Below are positions 9,154 to 16,848 of a stretch of 64,000 bases of DNA, in pieces. The translations under genes were made by a program, and so were the position numbers. Location: the NCBI RefSeq assembly GCF_001570625.1, contig NZ_BBQT01000013.1:1-64000 (forward strand). Direction: 5' to 3'. The notes under the pieces were generated by a model, which worked only from the letters and a program-made list of their open reading frames with translations, made no database searches and was not told the origin of the DNA. The number at the start of each line of letters is the position of its first letter. The first letter of the stretch is position 1. The stretch is from Syntrophomonas wolfei subsp. methylbutyratica (lineage in GTDB: Bacteria > Bacillota > Syntrophomonadia > Syntrophomonadales > Syntrophomonadaceae).

Positions 9154-10204
9154 AGGCTTGAAGCTGGAGGTAATAGCACCGCCGCCGATAAGCCAGAAGA
9201 CCATGGAACTGGGAGTGAAATACTCGCCGGAATTTGCCTGCCTGCCGCTGAAGATTAATATGGGCAATTTTATTGAAGCTCTGGAACAGGGAGCTGATAC
9301 CATTGTTATGGCCGGAGGCTGGGGACCTTGCCGCTTTGGCTATTATGCCCAGGTGGAAAGAGAGATTCTGCAGGAGTTAGGTTATGATTTTAAAATGGTT
9401 GTCCTGGAAGCCCCTGATTCGCGTATTTCTGAATTATTGCTGCAGTTAAAAGCCCTGGGGGAGAAGGCTTCAGTCCGGGAAGCCTACAAGGCCATTCGTT
9501 TTGCCTGGAAAAAACTCGTTGCTATTGAAAAACTGGAAAAAACCTTGGAATACTGCCTGCCCCGGGCTATAGATAAAAATTATATGGAAACAGTATTTGA
9601 ACGGGCTCTGCAGGCGATCGATGAGGCGGAGAGCCAGCAGGAGGTGGAGAAAATCGCCCAGGAAAGCTTAAGGGAAATGGAAAAGAGCCCCTGCAAAGGC
9701 GCCGAGGTATTAAAGATTGGCCTGGTAGGTGAAATATATACTATTCTGGAACCGGCCAGCAACTGCCATGTGGCTCGTTGCCTGGGACGGCTGGATGCGC
9801 AGGTTAGCCGCTCCATCTATGTTAGCGATTGGGTTAATGATCATCTTTTTGGAGGTTACTTACGCAAATCCAATCATAAACAGATTATTCAGTCTTCCCG
9901 TCCTTATTTAAACTATGAAGTTGGAGGCCATGGGCGGGAAACAGTTGGTTCTACGGTAGATTTTGCCCGCCGGGACTATAACGGCATAATTCAGATAGCC
10001 CCCTTGACCTGTATGCCGGAGATTGTAGCCCAATCCATACTGGGAAAGGTCAGTGAAGAACTTGAAATACCCTGTATGACGCTGTATTTTGACGAGCATT
10101 CGGGAGCAGCCGGGGTATATACGAGGTTGGAAGCCTTTGTAGATATGCTGCAAAGAAAGAAGAATTTATCGTCAAGCCCCCTGTTATTAGAAGCTCGGGC
10201 ATAA
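9095..10204 (+). CDS. DUF2229/CoA-activase-associated protein (COG3581-like)
   Basis: A 369-residue partner of the previous protein. It starts at GTG 9095, inside the previous gene, giving a 59-base overlap; this start is favoured because VSFPHMGHLYIPLK is the usual N-terminus of the family and is lost with any later start. Cysteines that could be ligands are in EFACLPLKINMGN, WGPCRFGYYAQ, SNCHVARCLGRL and LTCMPEI. The C-terminus has YFDEHSGAAGVYTRLEAFVD, which parallels the end of the upstream protein, so the two look like ancient duplicates. No membrane segments. Confidence 0.84.
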   Translation: MKVSFPHMGHLYIPLKTLFKGLKLEVIAPPPISQKTMELGVKYSPEFACLPLKINMGNFIEALEQGADTIVMAGGWGPCRFGYYAQVEREILQELGYDFKMVVLEAPDSRISELLLQLKALGEKASVREAYKAIRFAWKKLVAIEKLEKTLEYCLPRAIDKNYMETVFERALQAIDEAESQQEVEKIAQESLREMEKSPCKGAEVLKIGLVGEIYTILEPASNCHVARCLGRLDAQVSRSIYVSDWVNDHLFGGYLRKSNHKQIIQSSRPYLNYEVGGHGRETVGSTVDFARRDYNGIIQIAPLTCMPEIVAQSILGKVSEELEIPCMTLYFDEHSGAAGVYTRLEAFVDMLQRKKNLSSSPLLLEARA

Positions 10205-10229
10205 TAATTTAGAAAGAAGGGAAGATGGA

Positions 10230-11225
10230 TTGAACCTTTATCTGGGTGTGGATATCGGCTCCGTCAGCAGCAATTTTATTCTGCTGGATCAGAACGGCAG
10301 GCTATACCGAAAACTCTATTTGCGAACCCTGGGCAATCCGGTGAAGGCCTTGAAAGATGGCTATGCCAGCATCAGCGATGGTTTAGATAAGCAGCACGGA
10401 AAAATAAGAGCGGTAGGCAGCACCGGCAGCGGTCGTCACCTGGCCGCCGTTTTGCTGGGGGCCGATGTGGTAAAAAACGAAATAACCGCCCATGCGGTAG
10501 CGGCATCCCATCTTTTTCCCGGTGCTAAAACTATTATTGAAATAGGGGGACAAGACTCCAAGATAATAATCTTGCGCAACAACATTGTACATGACTTTGC
10601 TATGAATACCGTATGTGCTGCCGGTACCGGCTCGTTTTTAGACCAACAATCAGCCCGCCTCAATATTCCCATTCAGGAGTTCGGTGATTATGCGGTAAAA
10701 TCCGGCCATCCGGTAAGAATTGCCGGTCGCTGCGGAGTTTTTGCCGAATCGGATATGATTCACAAACAACAAATGGGTTTTCCCGTAGAAGACATTATAA
10801 TGGGCCTTTGTGAAGCCCTGGTAAGAAATTACCTGAACAATGTCGGCAAAGGCAAAAAAATTGAGGAACCGGTGGTATTCCAGGGCGGAGTCGCGGCCAA
10901 CCGTGGTTTGGCCAAAGCCTTTGAAAAAATACTGGGCTTGAAAATAAATGTACCTGCTCATTATGAAGTTATGGGAGCCATAGGAGCGGCTATCCTGGCC
11001 CGGGAACAGATTGAGCTAAGCCATAGCCCCACCCGCTTCCGGGGGGACAATTTTGTCCTGGAAGGCAATTTTACTTCCAACAGTCATGAGTGCTCGGGCT
11101 GTCCCAATCTCTGTGAAGTGGTTTGTATTAAACGAGACAATGAGGTCTTGGCTTACTGGGGTGATCGCTGCAAAAAATGGGAAAGCTCCATAAAACAACC
11201 CCGCGAAAAATTGAAAGTAGTATAA
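10230..11225 (+). CDS. Acyl-CoA dehydratase activase-type ATPase (BadF/BcrA/HgdC)
   Basis: A 331-residue ASKHA-fold ATPase. In known systems this homodimer carries one [4Fe-4S] cluster at its interface and uses ATP to push an electron at very low potential to a partner dehydratase or reductase. Motifs: GVDIGSVSSNF (phosphate 1), IEIGGQDSKII, cluster cysteine in CAAGTGSFLDQQ, second cluster cysteine in AGRCGVFAESD, and FQGGVAANRGL (adenosine). It has an extra C-terminal cysteine group, CSGCPNLCEVVC and RCKKW. TTG start at 10230 with AGAAAGAAGGG upstream. The likely partners are the two genes just before it. Confidence 0.9.
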   Translation: MNLYLGVDIGSVSSNFILLDQNGRLYRKLYLRTLGNPVKALKDGYASISDGLDKQHGKIRAVGSTGSGRHLAAVLLGADVVKNEITAHAVAASHLFPGAKTIIEIGGQDSKIIILRNNIVHDFAMNTVCAAGTGSFLDQQSARLNIPIQEFGDYAVKSGHPVRIAGRCGVFAESDMIHKQQMGFPVEDIIMGLCEALVRNYLNNVGKGKKIEEPVVFQGGVAANRGLAKAFEKILGLKINVPAHYEVMGAIGAAILAREQIELSHSPTRFRGDNFVLEGNFTSNSHECSGCPNLCEVVCIKRDNEVLAYWGDRCKKWESSIKQPREKLKVV

Positions 11226-11229
11226 TAAT

Positions 11230-11258
11230 GGTGCCAGGCACTTAAGTTGTTAACTTAT
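11230..11258 (+). repeat. Repeat family D, copy 1
   Basis: A 29-base sequence beginning GGTGCCAGGCACTTAAG, four bases after the activase stop. It differs from the copies at 38517 and 51152 by one base. GTGCC-A-GGCAC is a perfect palindrome and AAGTTGTTAACTT a second one, so the transcript could fold here. Confidence 0.85.
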
Positions 11259-11342
11259 TGAGAGTAGCCATTGACAAGGGGCCGGGGTTGTTCAAACACG
11301 ATCCCTTTAGGTGCTATTAAGGTCTTTACTCCTCACTTCTCT

Positions 11343-11393
11343 TACTAACCCCCATGGCCCAGGGGCAAAAACACCGATGAAAAGTGAGTTAGT
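11343..11393. repeat. Repeat family E palindrome, copy 1
   Basis: Contains CATGGCCCAGGGGCAAAA followed by ACACCGATGAAAAG, flanked by the inverted pair CTAAC/GTTAG. The same unit is at about 16713, 42603 and 50198. It is bracketed by CTCCTCACTT tracts at 11329 and 11437, another recurring intergenic motif. The gap 11259-11453 holds no gene. Confidence 0.65.
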
Positions 11394-11453
11394 AGAGGCT
11401 TGAATAGTAAGATGTCATAAAATAAATTAACCCCTCACTCCTCACTTTTCTCA

Positions 11454-12704
11454 CTAAGTATTGCCCAGATGGCAAAGCCGGATGCGGGAAAAGGGATTAG
11501 CTGCCGCCGGGATTATGTTTCTGGTATCAAAAACTAAAGGAGTTCGCATGTCTGCGGCCAGCTCATCATAATCCAAATGGCGAAATTCATCATGTTCAGT
11601 TAATATTAGAATCAAATCGCTGTCTTTAACTGCTGCTGGCGCTGAGTTTTCCCCGGAAACACTTCTTACATGGGGGTCAAAGACCTTGATAGAATAACCT
11701 TCCTGCCTTAATGCCTTAACGATCTCCCAAGCTGGACTTTCCCTTAAATCTCCTATATTACCCTTGTAACTCAGGCCAAAAACCGCAATATGCGGCTTAT
11801 CCATGCCAGCAACCAGGTTTTGGACCTTTTCTACTATGAAAGCAGGCATACTGGCATTGACTTCTCGGGCAGTTTTGATTAGCGGAGTTAGTGAGGGAGC
11901 TTTTTCCACAATAAAATAGGGGTCCACTGCCAGGCAATGGCCTCCTACACCGGGACCAGGTTGCAGCAGCTTGACCCGGGGATGTTTATTGGCCAGGCGA
12001 ATCACCTCCAAGACATCAATACCCAGGTGGCTGCATATCCGGGTCATTTCGTTGACCAGTGCTATATTGACATCGCGGAAAGTGTTTTCCAGTAATTTAG
12101 TCATTTCGGCCGTTTTCAGGTCGCTCAAAGATATCTCGCCCTGGAGAAAACTGCCGTAAAACTTGGCTGCCTCCTGGGCGCATCGGCGGGTAAAGCCCCC
12201 AATAACCCGATTGTTCACCAGCAACTCCCGCACTATATCCCCGGGTAAAACCCGTTCAGGACAAAAGGCCAGAAAAAGATTTTCCCCCACTTTATGACCG
12301 GCCTCTTCCAGCAACGGTTTTATAATTTCTTCACAGCTCAAGGGTGGAATAGTGGACTCAATAATAAGCAGGTTGCCCGTTTGCAGCTGGGGTAGAATAC
12401 TTTCTACTGCCTGCAGAACATTAGTCATATCACAGCTTTTGTCCGCCCGGGCCGGAGTAGGAACTGCAATTATGAATATATCGGCATTTTCCGGCTGGGG
12501 AGAGAAGCGAAGCTTTTTTTCGCTGCGAACTTGCTGAAACAACAGATTCAGATTAGGCTCCTCAATATGGATTTTTCCCTGTTCCAGCTCCTGCAAAAGC
12601 TTAATATCCCGGTCCACACCCGTAACCCGGTAAGCGTTTGCCGCCAGAATTACGGCGGTGGGCAGCCCGATGTAACCCAATCCCATTACTATTACTTGTT
12701 TCAC
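11454..12704 (-). CDS. Nucleotide-sugar dehydrogenase (WecC/UDP-GlcDH family)
   Basis: A 416-residue NAD-dependent dehydrogenase that oxidises a UDP- or GDP-sugar to the uronic acid. It has the N-terminal Rossmann motif GLGYIGLPTAVILA, IIESTIPP and FCPERVLPGD typical of the WecC (UDP-ManNAc dehydrogenase) branch, the GGHCLAVDPYF catalytic-cysteine loop, and a C-terminal domain with FGLSYKGNIGDLRESPA. The GTG at 12704 has AGGAGAG upstream; a start 19 codons earlier is open but lacks the usual N-terminus. Its substrate cannot be fixed from sequence. With the epimerase and glycosyltransferases nearby it suggests surface polysaccharide synthesis. Confidence 0.9.
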   Translation of the reverse strand: MKQVIVMGLGYIGLPTAVILAANAYRVTGVDRDIKLLQELEQGKIHIEEPNLNLLFQQVRSEKKLRFSPQPENADIFIIAVPTPARADKSCDMTNVLQAVESILPQLQTGNLLIIESTIPPLSCEEIIKPLLEEAGHKVGENLFLAFCPERVLPGDIVRELLVNNRVIGGFTRRCAQEAAKFYGSFLQGEISLSDLKTAEMTKLLENTFRDVNIALVNEMTRICSHLGIDVLEVIRLANKHPRVKLLQPGPGVGGHCLAVDPYFIVEKAPSLTPLIKTAREVNASMPAFIVEKVQNLVAGMDKPHIAVFGLSYKGNIGDLRESPAWEIVKALRQEGYSIKVFDPHVRSVSGENSAPAAVKDSDLILILTEHDEFRHLDYDELAADMRTPLVFDTRNIIPAAANPFSRIRLCHLGNT

Positions 12705-12871
12705 ATCTCTTCTCTCCTGTCGATAAAAACAAAACCGCATCTTACCATATAATTTATTCATTTCCGCTCCGGCGAGTTACCAAATTGAGGGCTAACGTAT
12801 AAATTCATCCCTCTAATCCTCCAGGGTGCGGAAGATAAGTTTTAAGACCACCTTATAAATTTTCATAAAAA

Positions 12872-13142
12872 TGACTCCACTGCAAAAACCCCTTTTTTTG
12901 CATAGGGTTGCATAAATATGCAAAGAGAGCGTTGGCGAAGCATGGATGCAACACCAGGCGAAGGCGAGCAGGCGAAAGGGGGCGAGCGACAGGACGTCGC
13001 GAGAGCGCTACTGACCAGGATGGGAGATTAGCGCGGCACCCCTTGAGCCGCGAGACAAGCCGCAGGTGTTGCCCATGCGAAGACTGCGAGCGGTATATTT
13101 ATGCAAGCTAATGCATATTTATAACTTTTTGCAGTGACATCA
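12872..13142 (+). repeat. Repeat family A, complete copy
   Basis: A 271-base copy with left end TGACTCCACTGCAAAAA and right end TTTTTGCAGTGACATCA. AAAA is present on both outer sides, compatible with a short target duplication but weak in AT-rich DNA. The ends can pair, and the inner blocks TTGCATAAATA and TATTTATGCAA are inverted too, so the whole unit can fold back. No transposase frame. Confidence 0.85.
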
Positions 13143-13148
13143 AAAATA

Positions 13149-13170
13149 AGCCTATCTGTTTTAATAGGCT
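13149..13170 (-). terminator. Hairpin with T-run on the minus strand
   Basis: AGCCTAT and ATAGGCT form a 7-bp stem. Read on the minus strand it is followed by TTATTTTTG, a terminator pattern. It would stop a transcript running antisense through the small peptide locus at 13248. Confidence 0.5.
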
Positions 13171-13247
13171 GTTATGCTAGAATTATAGTGGTTGTTGGTG
13201 AAGACCCTCGATTCCTGGTGTAGATGCCGGGAGAGGGGGTGAAAGGA

Positions 13248-13319
13248 TTGAACACAGTAGAATTACTGTTGCTTCTCTCTTTAATCGTCTCGATTATCGC
13301 AGTAACGAAGAAAGACTGA
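13248..13319 (+). CDS. 23-residue hydrophobic peptide, type I toxin-like
   Basis: The frame is TTG followed by codons for NTVELLLLLSLIVSIIAVTKKD and a stop. A short helix of leucine, isoleucine and valine ending in KK resembles the small holin-like toxins of Firmicutes type I toxin-antitoxin loci, though those are often slightly longer. The site GAGGGGGTGAAAGG in front is strong. A perfect 10-base inverted repeat (13211-13220 and 13366-13375) brackets the frame, as in type I toxin mRNAs whose ends pair, and hairpins lie downstream (13399) and, on the other strand, upstream (13149). It could instead be a leader peptide or chance; no antisense promoter was proven. Confidence 0.5.
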   Translation: MNTVELLLLLSLIVSIIAVTKKD

Positions 13320-13398
13320 TGCCCCACATCAGCCTTTCCGAATAGAACACTTCAGAACATATTCGCACCAGGAATTGTATTACTTTTCCCGATGGCCG

Positions 13399-13440
13399 GA
13401 GAGGTTTTCAAGTGACCGCTTGAGAACCTCTCATTTATTA
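13399..13440 (+). terminator. Long hairpin downstream of the small peptide
   Basis: GAGAGGTTTTCAAG and CTTGAGAACCTCTC form a 14-bp stem with one G-U pair and a five-to-six-base loop, followed by ATTTATTATT. It would end the small peptide transcript. From here to the next gene at 13652 the DNA is AT-rich, with a possible -10 TATAAT near 13588 for the epimerase operon. Confidence 0.7.
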
Positions 13441-13651
13441 TTATATACATATTTTCGGAAAATACCAGTAGATTAAATATTGTCTTATTGAACATATTTC
13501 TAAAGCCTTTAATGATTCACTGCCTAATCTATAAGGTGGTTCCATTTATCTTGCTTTCATTTACTCACCCTGGTGAAATTGAACTCATATAATAAAAAGG
13601 CAAAAAGTATTCACGCAAAATCAAGAGTAGGGAATTGCGGAGGTGCATTGC

Positions 13652-14569
13652 ATGAAAATCCTGGTTACCGGAGGCAAGGGCGTAGTAGGCTCCAGCCTGG
13701 TTCGTGAACTGCGGGCCCAGGGGGAGCAGGTCTGGGCCTGTGATCTTTTTCACAGTCATGAAAACAACTATTATCGTTGCGATATAAGCAAGTTTCGGCA
13801 ATTGCAGATTCTGTTCGAGCAAGAGGAATTTGACCTGGTCTATCACCTGGCGGCTGAATTTGGCCGCTGGAATGGGGAGGACTATTATGAACAAATGTGG
13901 ACAAGCAACGCTGTTGGCACCAAGAACCTTTTGCGACTGCAAGAACAGTTCGGCTTTAGAATGATCTTTAGCAGCAGCTCCGAAGTATATGGTGACTACG
14001 ATGGGATAATGGCCGAAGAAGTCATGAACGAAGTGGCGATTAAACAGATGAATGATTATGCCATCTCCAAGTGGGCCAATGAAATGCAGATTCTCAACTC
14101 GGCCCTGATGGCAGGGACGCAAACGGTCAGAGTCAGGTTGTTCAACACCTATGGACCGGGCGAATTCTATGCTCCTTACCGCAGCGCCCTTTGCGTTTTT
14201 ATCTATCGTGCCCTGCATTCCTTGCCTTATACCGTATACCGCCAGCACCAGAGGACTTCCCTGTATATAGATGATTGTATTCGTGCCCTGGCCAGTATCC
14301 CGGACAATTTCCAAGCCGGGGAGGTATACAATATTGCCGGAATTGAGCTGCATGATATGAAGAGCGTTTCCGATATGATACTGGATTACCTGGGGCAGGA
14401 TGATAGCCTGGTCACCTATAAAGATGAGGAAAATTTTACTACCCGGGTTAAAAAACCGGATATAAGCAAGGCGGTAAAGGAGTTAAACTACCAGCCCAAA
14501 ACCCTGTTGGAGGAGGGCATCCCGGCCACTATCCAATGGATGCGGGAAACCTATCGATTGGGAAAATAG
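13652..14569 (+). CDS. NAD-dependent sugar epimerase/dehydratase
   Basis: A 305-residue extended short-chain dehydrogenase acting on a nucleotide sugar. It shows the NAD-binding motif TGGKGVVGSSLV, VYHLAAEFG, SSSSEVYGD, and the catalytic NDYAISKWANE (YxxxK). LFNTYGPGEFYAPYRSALC and the HQRTSLYIDDCIRAL segment are typical of UDP-sugar epimerases and decarboxylases. ATG 13652 is chosen since GGAGGTG ends 6 bases before it; an upstream GTG at 13643 overlaps that site. It runs in one operon with the glycosyltransferase that starts about 20 bases later. Exact reaction (4-epimerase, 4,6-dehydratase or other) is not determined. Confidence 0.88.
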   Translation: MKILVTGGKGVVGSSLVRELRAQGEQVWACDLFHSHENNYYRCDISKFRQLQILFEQEEFDLVYHLAAEFGRWNGEDYYEQMWTSNAVGTKNLLRLQEQFGFRMIFSSSSEVYGDYDGIMAEEVMNEVAIKQMNDYAISKWANEMQILNSALMAGTQTVRVRLFNTYGPGEFYAPYRSALCVFIYRALHSLPYTVYRQHQRTSLYIDDCIRALASIPDNFQAGEVYNIAGIELHDMKSVSDMILDYLGQDDSLVTYKDEENFTTRVKKPDISKAVKELNYQPKTLLEEGIPATIQWMRETYRLGK

Positions 14570-14587
14570 AGAGGAGGAATGGGGAGC

Positions 14588-15355
14588 TTGAAAGCCTTGG
14601 TTTCCATAATCATACCCAGTTTGCTCCGGGCAGATCTCTTAAAATGGAATCTTTTTTCGCTGGCGCAACAGAAAATACCCTATCCTTTTGAAACTATCGT
14701 TCTCAATGACGGCATCCCGGATGATACCGAACGGGTTTGCCGGGAATACGAACAAAGCCTGAACCTCAAATATTTTTTCAGCGGAAAAAGAAATCTGGAT
14801 GGAAATATCAAGTGGCGGGGTCAGGGATTTGCCATGAATATAGGGGCCCGTATCGCTGCTGGCAGCATTTTGATACTCTGTGACGCGGAAATGTACCATT
14901 TGAATGATACCGTGTTTTATCTGGCGGAACCATTGCTGCAGAAGCCTAATCTTATTGCTATACCAGGGTTAGGCAAGAATGATTGGAGTGGAGAATTTTT
15001 ACGCCATATTGAGGAACGGCAAGGAAAATATGAGCCTCAAGCATTGGAGCTTTGTGATGATTTGCGTATTAGACTCCCTTTTTTGATGGCGGTCAGCCGG
15101 AGTGAATTCTATTCCATAGGCGGTTTCGATGAGGACTTTGTAGGGGTTTGGTATGAAGACGATGACCTGGTGGGGCGCTTGCAGATGAACGCTTGTTCCT
15201 ATTTTGAAACCGGGGCGGAAACGGTGCATCTATTCCATCCCCGGGACAAGGGCAAAGGAGTAGAAGAGCGCATTGCCCTAAATGAAAAACTATACTTTGA
15301 AAAGATGTCTCAAATCGTCCGCAACCAGGGCCGCGAATGGGGGAAACTGGAATAA
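14588..15355 (+). CDS. Family 2 glycosyltransferase with galactosyltransferase-like C-terminus
   Basis: A 255-residue GT-A glycosyltransferase. VSIIIPSLLRADLLKWNL opens the fold; ETIVLNDGIPDDT and ILILCDAEMYHL hold the nucleotide and metal-binding acidic residues, and FLMAVSRSEFYSIGGFDEDF followed by VWYEDDDLVGRL is the C-terminal subdomain with the catalytic acid. GAGGAGG ends at 14577: TTG 14588 has a sensible 10-base gap, while ATG 14579 is only one base away. The last 46 bases overlap the convergent CgeB-like gene, so the two genes share their 3' ends on opposite strands. Confidence 0.85.
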   Translation: MKALVSIIIPSLLRADLLKWNLFSLAQQKIPYPFETIVLNDGIPDDTERVCREYEQSLNLKYFFSGKRNLDGNIKWRGQGFAMNIGARIAAGSILILCDAEMYHLNDTVFYLAEPLLQKPNLIAIPGLGKNDWSGEFLRHIEERQGKYEPQALELCDDLRIRLPFLMAVSRSEFYSIGGFDEDFVGVWYEDDDLVGRLQMNACSYFETGAETVHLFHPRDKGKGVEERIALNEKLYFEKMSQIVRNQGREWGKLE

Positions 15356-16266
15356 GACTCAAGAATCCCCTCAACCATCTCCAGCAATTGCGCTGCGCGC
15401 CGGGTGCTAGAGTGTTTTTCGCGCACCATCTCATAGCCCTGCCGGGCTATTTCCTTCCGCTCCTTCTCATGTTTCAGGTAATACTCAGCCTTCTCTTCGA
15501 AATTCAGCTCATCAATCTCCACAAAATGAACCCCGGGGACGAAGCCTAAATCCAGAAGTTCCGGTGAGGAGGGGGCCAGTAACAATGTGTTGCAGGCTAA
15601 AACCTCAAAATATTTCAAAAGCGGGTATTTATAGACGGAGTCACAGCTTAAAAATAGCTTGGCCCGGTTTATTTCCCGGGCATAGTTGGGGCCGACAAAG
15701 AGTTTTTTCATCTCCGCCGGGGAGAAATGCTTGTAGCCGGGGTGTTCATGATAGACGAATCCCGGCTTTTCCGTCATTTTCTCCCGGATTTTATAGCGCA
15801 AGGAGTAAATATATTCATGCAGCGCCCCCATCATAAGGTAATCGATAGTTTTGGGCAAGTGATAATCTTTGAAAATATTGCTGTCAATATGATGAGGAAG
15901 CCAGCTCATTCTATTTTGCCATTCCGGATACCAGTCCCGAAATCTATCCCGGTAGCGCGTGAAAACCCAGCATAATTTTTTATCCTGCAAGGCTTCCTTA
16001 CAAGAATCATGATGCAGATCATGCAGGTAGACAGCATAAGGTATAGAAAGTGAAGAAAGTTCATCAATGACCGGGCTATTTATTTCGCCGGGCTCATTCA
16101 GCAGTACAAAATCAGGGGTTGAAGGCAATAGGGGCAGGATATCTTTTATAGACCCGCTCTCATGCCATAAGTAAAGTTCCAGTAAATCGGCCAGAGCAGT
16201 CATTAAGGAATGAAAGCTGGAATCGAGGTATTGCCGGAAATCGCCGCTTATGACCAGAAGTTTCAT
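15310..16266 (-). CDS. CgeB-like glycosyltransferase (spore maturation protein family)
   Basis: A 318-residue protein of the CgeB/GT-B family. In Bacillus, CgeB acts late in spore coat assembly and is thought to glycosylate the spore surface. The C-terminal half has the family signature NRAKLFLSCDSVYKYPLLKY followed by FEVLACNTLLLAP, and PGVHFVEIDEL; the N-terminal half has HDLHHDSCKEA. There is no signal peptide. ATG 16266 follows a GGGGGCT site; a GTG three codons earlier is possible. Its end overlaps the plus-strand glycosyltransferase by 46 bases. With spoVA 5 kb away, a role in spore surface sugars is a reasonable guess. Confidence 0.8.
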   Translation of the reverse strand: MKLLVISGDFRQYLDSSFHSLMTALADLLELYLWHESGSIKDILPLLPSTPDFVLLNEPGEINSPVIDELSSLSIPYAVYLHDLHHDSCKEALQDKKLCWVFTRYRDRFRDWYPEWQNRMSWLPHHIDSNIFKDYHLPKTIDYLMMGALHEYIYSLRYKIREKMTEKPGFVYHEHPGYKHFSPAEMKKLFVGPNYAREINRAKLFLSCDSVYKYPLLKYFEVLACNTLLLAPSSPELLDLGFVPGVHFVEIDELNFEEKAEYYLKHEKERKEIARQGYEMVREKHSSTRRAAQLLEMVEGILESYSSFPHSRPWLRTI

Positions 16267-16435
16267 CTGCACCACCAGCCCCCTTTATCTGATTCACCAA
16301 AATGGGAGGTACCAGTTAATTATTGAAGCTCTGGCCTGAAAGTATTGGTTCCAGGTATTTCTTTTACTTCTATAATATGTTCTGGTCCGCTTCCAGGTTC
16401 CAAGTAAGCAGGCAGACCGGAAAAATCGTTTTATA

Positions 16436-16500
16436 TTGATTAGTAAGAAAAGTAAGGAGTAGGGGCTAAGGTGTCAAAAGGACCGTCCCCTTGACACCGG
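16436..16500. repeat. GTAAGGAG tract plus family C core
   Basis: AGTAAGAAAAGTAAGGAG is followed by GTGTCAAAAGGACCGTCCCC, the same order as at 4128-4175 and 53755-53823. The rest of the gap 16267-16435 shows no gene. Confidence 0.65.
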
Positions 16501-16533
16501 AAGAAAAAGATAGCTCAATTTGGAAGATAATGA

Positions 16534-16539
16534 TATAAT
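16534..16539 (+). promoter_or_regulatory. Extended -10 promoter of the thiamine operon
   Basis: TGATATAAT is an extended -10 box (TGnTATAAT) 22 bases before the riboswitch. A good -35 is not visible, which is common with extended -10 promoters. Confidence 0.6.
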
Positions 16540-16560
16540 ACTTTATTAGAGCTGAATACT

Positions 16561-16657
16561 AGACGCTGGGGGAGCTTTGCCCGGGCAAAGCTGAGATAGG
16601 GGGACAGCCTCTGACCCTTTGCACCTGAACTGGATAATGCCAGCGGAGGGAAGCGTT
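16561..16657 (+). promoter_or_regulatory. TPP riboswitch (THI element)
   Basis: All conserved parts of the thiamine pyrophosphate aptamer are present. P1 pairs ACGCT (16563) with AGCGT (16652). GGGGGAGC leads into a 9-bp P3 hairpin, GCTTTGCCC/GGGCAAAGC, followed by CTGAGAT at 16591. GACCCTTTGCACCTGAACTG and then GGATAATGCCAGCGGAGGG give the pyrophosphate-binding half. With TPP bound it should favour the terminator just downstream and shut off the thiD-thiC operon. Confidence 0.97.
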
Positions 16658-16671
16658 TACCTGGAGACTTG

Positions 16672-16712
16672 ACAGGTTGACCTTTTTTGCTGGTTAACCT
16701 GTATTTTTATTT
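16672..16712 (+). terminator. Riboswitch-controlled intrinsic terminator
   Basis: ACAGGTTGACC and GGTTAACCTGT make an 11-bp stem with one wobble pair, followed by ATTTTTATTT. It lies 14 bases after the aptamer, the expected place for the expression platform. Confidence 0.9.
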
Positions 16713-16782
16713 CATGGCCCAGGGGGGCACAACTACCGATGAAAGAAGAGTCGGTAGGGGCTCGAATAGTAAAATGCGGCAG
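16713..16782. repeat. Repeat family E palindrome, copy 2
   Basis: CATGGCCCAGGGGGGCACAA then CTACCGATGAAAG, and further likeness to the 11343 copy through GGCTCGAATAGTAAAATG. It separates the riboswitch terminator from thiD. Confidence 0.65.
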
Positions 16783-16848
16783 GAAATATCCCCTTCTAAT
16801 CACTGACGCCTGATGACCGACAACTATTCTTACTAAGGAGGTACTTTT

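Noticed and set aside
13565-14353. A 262-residue minus-strand open frame
   Set aside because: It is antisense to the epimerase gene, which has a ribosome site and clear SDR motifs.
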